Below, in pieces: positions 1 through 5,274 of a stretch of DNA of 7,524 bases. Below the pieces are notes generated by a model, which saw nothing but the letters and a program-made list of their open reading frames with translations, ran no database searches and was not told the DNA's origin. Position numbers and translations under genes: made by a program. Each line of letters opens with the position of its first letter. The first letter of the stretch is position 1. Origin of the DNA: Alphaproteobacteria bacterium (lineage in GTDB: Bacteria; Pseudomonadota; Alphaproteobacteria; Caulobacterales; Parvularculaceae); assembly GCA_030428745.1 (NCBI GenBank), contig JAUIEG010000119.1, positions 1-7,524 on the forward strand, read 5' to 3'.

Positions 1-13
1 TCTCGGCGACGTT

Positions 14-1114
14 ATGAGTGATAAACAAGAAGACAGCGGCCAGGAGAAAAGCCACGATCCAACCCCGTCGCGAATCGACAAGGCGCGGCGGGAAGGTGAT
101 GTCGCACAATCCAAGGAGGCGAACGCTGCCGCCGCCTATATCGGATTTTATATCGCCCTCGCCGCCGCTTCGACAGGCGCCGCCGCCGCGCTCGCCTTTG
201 GTTTGACGCGTTTGCTCGAAAGGCCTGAACAATTTGCAGCGCAGGCTTTCGCCGCCGATTCCGGCGCTTTCATTCAGTCCCTTTCGGGCCTTGGACTGCA
301 AGCGCTTTTCCCATTTCTCGCGCTTCCAGCTCTAGGGGTGTTGGCAGCGTTATTTGCGCAACAAGCGATCACCTTCGCCCCTACCAAAATCCAGCCGAAA
401 TTCAATCGGCTCTCAATTATCGCCAACGCCAAGAAGAAATTCGGACCCGACGGACTGAGCGAATTCGCCAAGAGCGCTGTTAAGCTGTTTGCGGTCTGCG
501 TCATGTTTGCCGCTGTTTTCGCCCACCGTTTCGCCGTGTTGCCCATAGAGGCCCGACTGCCGGCGCAAGGTCTGCCGACTTCGATCCTGCGGGAAGGTGT
601 GATTTTCACAGCGCTGATCGTTCTTTTTTCCGCTGCTCTTGCGATGGTCGATGTGCCCTGGTCGCGTCATCGCCACACCCATAAACTCAAAATGACGTTG
701 GAAGAACTGAAGAAAGAAATGAAGGAGCAAGAAGGCGACCCGACCATGAAACAATCGCGGCGCGAACGCGGTCAGGCGATCGCCCGCAACCGGATGATGA
801 AGGATGTGCCGGATGCCGACGTCGTCATCGTCAACCCGACGCACTACGCCGTCGCGCTCAAATGGGACCGCAAAACGGGCGGCGCGCCTGTCTGTGTCGC
901 AAAGGGCACCGACGAAGTCGCCCTCAAGATCAGAGAAATCGCCACCATGTCCGGCGTTCCAATTCGTTCCGATCCGCCAACCGCACGCGCAATCCATGCG
1001 ACAATCGATATCGGTGATGAAATTCTGCACGAGCACTTTGCAGCAGTCGCGGCGGCAATTCACTTCGCCGATTCCATGCGCAAGAAAGCGAAGTCCTATG
1101 ACCACGCCAACTGA
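14..1114 (+). CDS. flhB: Flagellar biosynthesis protein FlhB (type III export switch)
   Basis: FlhB is an inner-membrane component of the flagellar type III export apparatus. Its cytoplasmic domain switches export from rod/hook to filament substrates after self-cleavage between Asn and Pro of an NPTH motif. Here the 366-residue protein (family usually 350-380) has a polar N-terminus with the family-typical PTPSRIDKARREGDV stretch (17-30). Four hydrophobic segments lie near 40-63, 90-117, 153-175 and 194-214. A conserved PTKIQPKFNRLS loop (123-134) and a charged linker with EQEGDP (238-243) follow. The cleavage motif NPTH is intact at 274-277, followed by YAVAL. The ATG start fits the family N-terminus, although no clear ribosome-binding site is visible in the 13 bases before it. 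A TGA at 15-17 in another frame overlaps this ATG, so translation may be coupled to an upstream export gene (fliR often precedes flhB, but that gene lies outside the window). It overlaps the next gene by 17 nt. Confidence 0.97.
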   Translation: MSDKQEDSGQEKSHDPTPSRIDKARREGDVAQSKEANAAAAYIGFYIALAAASTGAAAALAFGLTRLLERPEQFAAQAFAADSGAFIQSLSGLGLQALFPFLALPALGVLAALFAQQAITFAPTKIQPKFNRLSIIANAKKKFGPDGLSEFAKSAVKLFAVCVMFAAVFAHRFAVLPIEARLPAQGLPTSILREGVIFTALIVLFSAALAMVDVPWSRHRHTHKLKMTLEELKKEMKEQEGDPTMKQSRRERGQAIARNRMMKDVPDADVVIVNPTHYAVALKWDRKTGGAPVCVAKGTDEVALKIREIATMSGVPIRSDPPTARAIHATIDIGDEILHEHFAAVAAAIHFADSMRKKAKSYDHAN

Positions 1115-1436
1115 TCAGTTGAAAGAATTGAAAAAGATCGCCCAGATCCGCTTTGACAAAGAGCGCCATAAACTTGCCGCCATTAATGATGAAATGACCC
1201 GGCTCGAGGCAGAGCGAAACGCCGTGCGCAAACAAATGACCGATCTGACCAGTAGAAAAGACGCCACTCCCGCTTCTCTGATGAACGCCTACGCTTACCT
1301 CGACTCCTTGTCGCAAAAGGCTGACCGGCTGGCGGCGGAACGCCTGGAGGCGCGCGAGCGAACCGAAGCCCAGCGCGAGAAAATCAAAACCGCTCTCGCG
1401 TCCAAAATCCGTGTCGATGGTATGGACGAAGCCTAA
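1098..1436 (+). CDS. Small coiled-coil protein, FliJ-like, co-translated with flhB
   Basis: This is a 112-residue, highly charged protein rich in Glu, Lys, Arg, Ala and Leu, with no membrane segment or signal peptide. Two long helices with heptad-like hydrophobic spacing are apparent, about residues 5-50 and 60-103, joined by a short SRKDATPAS linker. This predicts an antiparallel coiled-coil hairpin. FliJ, the flagellar export chaperone/ATPase stalk, has that architecture but is usually about 140-150 residues, so the name is an inference from shape and position rather than from a diagnostic motif. The ATG lies inside the 3' end of flhB (17-nt overlap, +1 frame relative to flhB), which implies the same operon and probably translational coupling. 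Only a weak purine-rich stretch precedes the start. The TAA stop overlaps the stop of the convergent gene. It could instead be another flagellar coiled-coil protein. That the gene is real is much surer than its name. Confidence 0.72.
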   Translation: MTTPTDQLKELKKIAQIRFDKERHKLAAINDEMTRLEAERNAVRKQMTDLTSRKDATPASLMNAYAYLDSLSQKADRLAAERLEARERTEAQREKIKTALASKIRVDGMDEA

Positions 1437-2608
1437 GCTGATACATAAGACTTCAGCGCTTCGATCGCTTTGTAGCTTGTCCGGATATCATCGCGATCGG
1501 CGGCGGTGCGCATGTCGCGCAATGTTTCCAGAGCGCGCATAAGCGCCGGCAAGGGCGGACCGCTCGCCGTCACTTGTGCGAGCTTATCAGCCTCAAGCGC
1601 CGCAGATGGCTCTTCAATAAATGATTTCACAAGCTGATTGTGGTGCTGCGTAGCCGTCTCGCCGTGGAGGCGACAAACTTCCAGAAACGCGTTGGCATTG
1701 CGTTTGAACCATGGCTCCTTGGCGGACTGCGGTGCAAGGTCCAGGAACTGGTCAAGAAGGCTGCGCATGCGCATGCAGTCACGCAAACTCGCCTGATCCT
1801 CCGGCGTCATGAACAGCATCTTATCCACAAGCAATTGGGCGTAATAAGGGTCATTTGCCTGACAGAGGCCAAGCAGCATGTCGATTTCATTGATGCCGGA
1901 AAAATCGCCCGCATTGGCGCCGCGATATTCGTGGCGCCCCACACGATAAGGCTTGTAATAAGGCCTTACTGAATAAAAGAATCGGTCCGTATCGAGTTCT
2001 TTGTATAGAATATCATTGTATTTGATGACATCACGCAGGGCGTTCGCAGCGTCCTGCAACAGCGTTTCCGTAACCGGATGTGATACGCCCAAGGGTAAAG
2101 CCCTCGTCAACGCATCTGCGCAGCGCATAAAGGAAAATATGCCGCGCGTATTGTAATCAAGGAAGATGAACTCGTCTTTCAGCGTCGTAAAGCTCTTCTG
2201 CCTTCCATTTACAGCCGTGTTTCGCGTTGCAAGATGAGCCGTTGCAAACCGCGGCGCCATACCGACCGACGCCGCGATATGGAGGCCAAGCGCCGATGCC
2301 TCCGGAAAAGGTGACTTCTCTTCTCGCGCCGGATTGGTGAGTTCATGGCGCCGCAAAGCGCCAAGATAAAGCCCAAGGTCGCCGAGAAGGTCGAAAGCAC
2401 TATCAAAGCCTTCGTCAGTATTTCCCTCTGCAAGAAGGCGGACAACGAAATCGCGCCCCTCATCACAGATCTTCGCCTTGATAGCGTCGCCGACCCCCTC
2501 AACAGTCTCCTTCCGATCCTGTTTGAAATAAGCCTCCTCAAGCTCCGTGTTCATTTCAACGAAGGATGTGCGTATCCAGTGCTCGAAAGCCTTAGAATTG
2601 CTACTCAT
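1433..2608 (-). CDS. PrnB-like haem-dependent oxygenase family protein
   Basis: This 391-residue soluble protein has no signal peptide or membrane segment. It resembles PrnB, the pyrrolnitrin-pathway enzyme that rearranges 7-chlorotryptophan to monodechloroaminopyrrolnitrin and structurally belongs to the indoleamine/tryptophan 2,3-dioxygenase haem superfamily. Compared by memory with PrnB (about 360 residues), shared landmarks are LGDLGLYLGALRRHE (75-89), a DEFIFLD patch (145-151), and FFYSVRPYYKPYRVG (210-224) with a following HEYRGANAGDF. A C-terminal helix holds QHHNQLVKSF (321-330), where PrnB carries its proximal haem-ligand histidine. H322 or H323 is therefore the candidate ligand. Family membership is fairly secure, but substrate and reaction are not: no halogenase or other prn gene is in view, so pyrrolnitrin synthesis should not be inferred. 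The ATG is supported by an AAAGGAA ribosome-binding site about 7 nt upstream. It is divergent from the NTF2-like gene and convergent with the flagellar operon. Confidence 0.8.
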   Translation of the reverse strand: MSSNSKAFEHWIRTSFVEMNTELEEAYFKQDRKETVEGVGDAIKAKICDEGRDFVVRLLAEGNTDEGFDSAFDLLGDLGLYLGALRRHELTNPAREEKSPFPEASALGLHIAASVGMAPRFATAHLATRNTAVNGRQKSFTTLKDEFIFLDYNTRGIFSFMRCADALTRALPLGVSHPVTETLLQDAANALRDVIKYNDILYKELDTDRFFYSVRPYYKPYRVGRHEYRGANAGDFSGINEIDMLLGLCQANDPYYAQLLVDKMLFMTPEDQASLRDCMRMRSLLDQFLDLAPQSAKEPWFKRNANAFLEVCRLHGETATQHHNQLVKSFIEEPSAALEADKLAQVTASGPPLPALMRALETLRDMRTAADRDDIRTSYKAIEALKSYVSA

Positions 2609-2671
2609 GACATTCCTTTCAGCCCCACTCCTAGGCTATCTGGTCATTTTCCTCTCTCTTATAGGGTTTGA

Positions 2672-2689
2672 CGGCGTCTGAAAACGCCG
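2672..2689. promoter_or_regulatory. Inverted repeat, candidate operator
   Basis: This is a perfect 6-bp inverted repeat, CGGCGT and ACGCCG, separated by 6 nt. It lies 64 nt upstream of the PrnB-like start codon and overlaps the expected -35 region of its candidate promoter. No run of T follows on either strand, so it is a poor terminator candidate. Repeats this short can arise by chance in GC-rich DNA. Confidence 0.3.
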
Positions 2690-2725
2690 GGAAGCGCCCC
2701 CTACTCTGCGGACCTGTACAGAATG

Positions 2726-2745
2726 GCTTGCGCCATAGGTCAAGC
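2726..2745. promoter_or_regulatory. GCTTG-N10-CAAGC dyad, candidate activator site
   Basis: This is a perfect 5-bp dyad with a 10-nt spacer, 20 bp overall, which suits a dimeric regulator contacting one face of the helix. If TATGAT at 2765-2770 is the -10 of the NTF2-like gene and transcription starts near 2777, the dyad centre falls about 41 nt upstream, a common position for activators. The dyad is directly visible; its role is inference. Confidence 0.28.
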
Positions 2746-2833
2746 GCAGTCCGGCCGGTGCAATTATGATGACGCTGAGTTAGCGAGAGGGCGGCGCCGG
2801 CAAGTGTGCAGGCAAGGAACGGGAGGAAAATCC

Positions 2834-3445
2834 ATGAACAAATTCGAAAGAGCAATCTATGAGTGCATGGCCCCAACGGAAACGCTCTACGAGCGCACTA
2901 ACAATCCTTTACATAAAGCGATGCTCCTCAACTTCTGGCGCCATGTGCACCTCGAAGGCTCTGGCCAATATGAGAAGATCGTTGCTTCCGACATGATGGT
3001 GGATCACCCCGTCTATCGCGTAAGCTGGGGCGCCAATCCTGTCGTCGTCGAGGGCAAAAAAGGCGTCGTCGATTTTTATAACAGTGTCGGCGAAGCGGTG
3101 TTGTGGAATTCGGATGACATTATCGCGGTAAGTGATTGGGGCATATTCGACGAATTGACCTTCCATCAACTCGCCCAAGGCTCAGATCTCATGGCGATGA
3201 ATTACGGCATCGAAAATCCAGACGGGATTTACCATATCTCCAGTCGGCAGGCCTTTTTTTGGCCCTATGACAATACGGCGCGGCTTGCTGGCGAGCACCT
3301 TTATGAAGACAAGACAAGCCTGAAAATTGAAGAGATCGATCTGAAAGACGCGATCACTCCGGCGCGTGTGCGCGAAATACAAAGAGAACAGCTCGACAAA
3401 CTCGAAGCCCGGTTCGGCCCGGATTATTGGGTTTATAAAGCGTAG
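2834..3445 (+). CDS. NTF2/SnoaL-like fold protein of unknown function
   Basis: This 203-residue soluble protein has no signal peptide or membrane segment. The pattern suggests the NTF2-like (SnoaL-like) alpha+beta cone fold: N-terminal helices (about 24-50), an HPVYRV strand (58-63), a GKKGVVDFYNSV helix (74-85), then strands around 93-145 and ARLAGEHLYEDK (149-160). A charged C-terminal helix (about 176-194) and a DYWVYKA tail follow. This fold serves as polyketide cyclase, isomerase, dehydratase or ligand-binding domain, so fold alone does not give the activity. Acidic residues and histidines lining a possible pocket include H58, D101, D106 and H111, but no catalytic set is recognised. The ATG at 2834 is preferred over an in-frame ATG at 2723 because GGGAGG ends 7 nt before it and the extra N-terminal residues look non-coding. 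It is divergent from the PrnB-like gene, and co-regulation is likely but not shown. Confidence 0.72.
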   Translation: MNKFERAIYECMAPTETLYERTNNPLHKAMLLNFWRHVHLEGSGQYEKIVASDMMVDHPVYRVSWGANPVVVEGKKGVVDFYNSVGEAVLWNSDDIIAVSDWGIFDELTFHQLAQGSDLMAMNYGIENPDGIYHISSRQAFFWPYDNTARLAGEHLYEDKTSLKIEEIDLKDAITPARVREIQREQLDKLEARFGPDYWVYKA

Positions 3446-3482
3446 GCTGAAACAATACATGCAACATGAAACCGACAACTAT

Positions 3483-3498
3483 GGCGACGCTTTTCGCC
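3483..3498. other. Short hairpin in convergent intergenic gap, weak terminator candidate
   Basis: The 75-nt gap (3446-3520) between the NTF2-like gene and the convergent channel gene contains a GGCGA/TCGCC stem of 5 bp with a 6-nt loop. No T-tract follows on either strand, so it is not a convincing intrinsic terminator. Nothing better is visible in the gap. Confidence 0.2.
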
Positions 3499-3520
3499 CG
3501 CTGAATAACCTCCTAGCTCG

Positions 3521-4321
3521 TCAGATAAAACCTTCAGTTTCAATATGGAGGACCCGCCCGCAATGCCTGCAGTGCACAGCATCGCGGTCGTGGCGCATCA
3601 GGCCGCAATCTGCACATTCAAAGTCCACCTTGTTATCGGGCTCGACAAGTGTGCGCAGCAACTGAAGAAACAGCGTCAGCCCGAGCCCCATGATGACAAT
3701 CGACAGTATTTTTCCTGCCTTTCCCTGCATCAAAATATCGCCGTAACCCGTTGTGGTCAGCGTTGTCATCGTAAAATAAAGCGCATCAATATAAGTATGA
3801 ACGCCCGGATTCACGCCGACCTGCGTTGCATAAACCATGGCAGCCATGACGAAAACGAAAACGATAAGATTTGTAACCTTGTCGATGATGCGCGAATGAC
3901 GCTGGAAAAACGGCGTCAGGATTTTGATGCGGCGAATAAACGTGAAAGCGCGTACTGCTCTCACCGCCCGCAAAATACGCAGGAATGCGAAATTCGAGAC
4001 CAGCAACGGCGCCAGCATGGTGATGACCACAACCAGGTCAGTCCAATTCAGCCAATTCAACAGGAAACGGCTTTTATGACGGGCGATATAAAATCTTGCT
4101 GCGAGGTCTGCCGCGATGACGGCGCCAATTGCGAAATCGATGGCGACGTGTGTTTTTCCCCGCGCTTCAAACGGCGCCCAGAGGAAATAACAAATTGTCA
4201 GTAGATCGAAGATTAAGAACGCCCAGCGGAAAAAATAAGGCGCTGTTCCGTAGCCTTCGTAAAGCCAGAAAAGGAAGCGGTTCAGCCCTTTCCGGCTGCT
4301 CTCACTCGTCACTTCACTCAT
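3521..4321 (-). CDS. Six-TM voltage-gated potassium channel with C-terminal zinc-ribbon-like tail
   Basis: This 266-residue inner-membrane cation channel subunit should form tetramers that pass K+. Hydrophobic segments fit S1 (about 29-50), S2 (59-80) and S3 (93-110). S4 carries arginines at every third position (R115, R118, R121, R124, then R130 and R131), the signature of a voltage sensor. S5 (about 148-168), a pore helix and the K+ selectivity filter TTGYGD (190-195), then S6 (about 201-224) follow. The cytoplasmic tail contains CxxC-x11-CxxC (C236, C239, C251, C254), which looks like a small zinc-binding ribbon. No RCK/TrkA-N or cyclic-nucleotide domain is present, so the tail is short. 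The ATG overlaps the stop of the upstream methyltransferase gene by 8 nt (ATGAGTGA), with only a weak GAAAG upstream, so translation is probably coupled. K+ selectivity is well supported; gating properties and metal binding are inference. Confidence 0.94.
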   Translation of the reverse strand: MSEVTSESSRKGLNRFLFWLYEGYGTAPYFFRWAFLIFDLLTICYFLWAPFEARGKTHVAIDFAIGAVIAADLAARFYIARHKSRFLLNWLNWTDLVVVITMLAPLLVSNFAFLRILRAVRAVRAFTFIRRIKILTPFFQRHSRIIDKVTNLIVFVFVMAAMVYATQVGVNPGVHTYIDALYFTMTTLTTTGYGDILMQGKAGKILSIVIMGLGLTLFLQLLRTLVEPDNKVDFECADCGLMRHDRDAVHCRHCGRVLHIETEGFI

Positions 4322-5018
4322 CTGCTTTCACGAATCGCAGAAAGTAGTTTTCTTCAAGCCCAGCAACCGCTTTTTCCTCGGCAAGTGTAAAGCCGACATA
4401 TTCGATTTCCGAGATGACGCCCGCGCGCCCGAATCGCACATGAACCTTGTCTTCCGGCCGTGGCTCGCCGGGCTTCAGATCGTAGTCCACAATTATAAGC
4501 GATCCCTCGGGCTTCAGCGCGTTCAGGACCGACTTCATAACAGCCTCCCGGTCGCCGAAATAATGATAGGTATCGGCGATAAAGACTATGTCGGCTGAAT
4601 TCGCCGGAAGGGTCACATCATTTTCTCGGCCCAGAACGGCGGTGATATTCTCAAGACCTGAATCTTCCGCTCGCCGGTTGATGAGATCGAGGAATAAAGG
4701 CTCGATGTCTTCCGCGTAGACCCGGCCATGTGCGCCAACGGCGTCCGCAAACAAAAGCGTATAAAGCCCGGTTCCGGCGCCAATGTCCGCGATAACATCG
4801 CCATCTTCCAGCGATAAGGCGGCGACAACCGCTTCGCGGGCGGAGTAAAGCTCGCGGCTGCCAACCTCCATCCGCTCGAGCCAGACATCAAGATTGAGAT
4901 CGTCGTCAGCCTCGACCGCTGTCCGCGCGTCGGCCGCGTTTTCGGCCGGGGCCGGCGATCGTGAACAGGCAGCGGCCAGCATGGCCGCGGTCAATACACT
5001 CAGCATTCTGCTCCGCAT
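4314..5018 (-). CDS. Class I SAM-dependent methyltransferase with lipoprotein-type signal sequence
   Basis: This 234-residue protein has a Rossmann-type methyltransferase domain. Motif I is DIGAGTGL (78-85), an acidic residue closes the second strand (D104 in YAEDIEP), and VFIADTYHYF (145-154) occupies the motif IV region. ALKPEGSLIIVDYD (167-180) is the typical post-motif strand. The ending ENYFLRF (223-229) is, as I recall, typical of a group of exported-looking methyltransferases. The N-terminus (R2, R4, a hydrophobic stretch 5-17, then AAAC with C18, followed by a Ser/Pro/Ala-rich linker) reads as a lipoprotein signal, although Ala rather than Leu sits at -3. That would place the enzyme outside the cytoplasm, where SAM is not normally available. 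A cytoplasmic form starting at M50 is possible. The ATG at 5018 has AAAGGG about 5 nt upstream. The substrate is unknown. It is the first gene of an operon with the K+ channel. Confidence 0.88.
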   Translation of the reverse strand: MRSRMLSVLTAAMLAAACSRSPAPAENAADARTAVEADDDLNLDVWLERMEVGSRELYSAREAVVAALSLEDGDVIADIGAGTGLYTLLFADAVGAHGRVYAEDIEPLFLDLINRRAEDSGLENITAVLGRENDVTLPANSADIVFIADTYHYFGDREAVMKSVLNALKPEGSLIIVDYDLKPGEPRPEDKVHVRFGRAGVISEIEYVGFTLAEEKAVAGLEENYFLRFVKADE

Positions 5019-5032
5019 ATAGGCCCTTTATC

Positions 5033-5043
5033 TAAACAGTTTA
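5033..5043. promoter_or_regulatory. 11-bp palindrome just upstream of the methyltransferase start
   Basis: TAAAC-A-GTTTA is a perfect 5-bp inverted repeat about a single central base, ending 14 nt before the ATG of the - strand methyltransferase gene. It lies immediately upstream of the ribosome-binding site and could be an operator or part of an AT-rich promoter element. Its role is inference. Confidence 0.28.
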
Positions 5044-5047
5044 CAGC

Positions 5048-5061
5048 GTGCGCCGTCGCAC
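5048..5061 (-). promoter_or_regulatory. Short hairpin upstream of the methyltransferase gene
   Basis: Read on the - strand, GTGCG-ACGG-CGCAC forms a perfect 5-bp stem with a 4-nt loop, extendable by 2 bp across a bulge. It lies about 30 nt upstream of the start codon. No T-tract follows directly, so it is not an intrinsic terminator. It may be a leader-RNA hairpin or a DNA site. The rest of 5019-5274 shows no gene and no clear terminator for the upstream acyltransferase gene. Confidence 0.25.
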
Positions 5062-5274
5062 CGCAGGTTCGTTTCTTTCCTCATGACCTTAGCGCAGTCT
5101 GCAGCATCAACAAACTCCGCCCACAAGGCCCTCCGACAAGAGGAACCAAGCCTTAGGCCCAGGATGTTGCGGCGACGCAGCGCCCGCCTTGTCCATTGGC
5201 GATTCTATCATGGTGCGCGTCTTTAAGTCCCTTGTTTCTCCTTACCCCGCGTGGTGGCGCGTTCCCGTCCCGCG

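Larger units (their letters stand above)
2609..2833. promoter_or_regulatory. Divergent control region between PrnB-like and NTF2-like genes
   Basis: These 225 nt separate two divergent start codons and must hold both promoters unless one gene is read from further away. On the + strand, TATGAT (2765-2770) is a plausible -10 hexamer without a good -35 partner. On the - strand, TATAAG (the complement of 2658-2663) is a plausible -10, also without a clear -35. Two dyads lie between them: CGGCGT-N6-ACGCCG (2672-2689) and GCTTG-N10-CAAGC (2726-2745). Each sits at or near the expected -35 position of one promoter, as would suit a regulator acting on both genes. Promoter assignments are by eye only. 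Confidence 0.4.

Noticed and set aside
413..1105. 230-residue open frame on the - strand opposite flhB
   Set aside because: It is antisense to conserved FlhB motifs including NPTH, and its own translation shows no recognisable domain.
1765..1780. Overlapping GCGCATGC-type palindromes inside the PrnB-like gene
   Set aside because: They arise from a Cys-Met-Arg-Met-Arg coding stretch (repeated ATGCGC codons on the - strand) and need no other explanation.
1433..2608. Pyrrolnitrin biosynthesis cluster
   Set aside because: Only a PrnB-like gene is present; the neighbours are flagellar and NTF2-like genes, with no halogenase or PrnD-like oxygenase in the window.
2723..2833. In-frame N-terminal extension of the NTF2-like gene from an ATG at 2723
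   Set aside because: The ATG at 2834 has a near-ideal GGGAGG 7 nt upstream, and the extension is Arg/Gln/Gly-rich with no fold-like pattern.
2631..2876. 81-residue open frame on the - strand with a hydrophobic stretch
   Set aside because: It covers the divergent control region and the start of the NTF2-like gene, lacks a ribosome-binding site and resembles no family; it is best read as chance.
5224..5274. Possible terminator after the acyltransferase stop (CGCG-CCACCA-CGCG on the - strand)
   Set aside because: It has only a 4-bp stem and is followed by GGGTAAGG rather than a T-tract.
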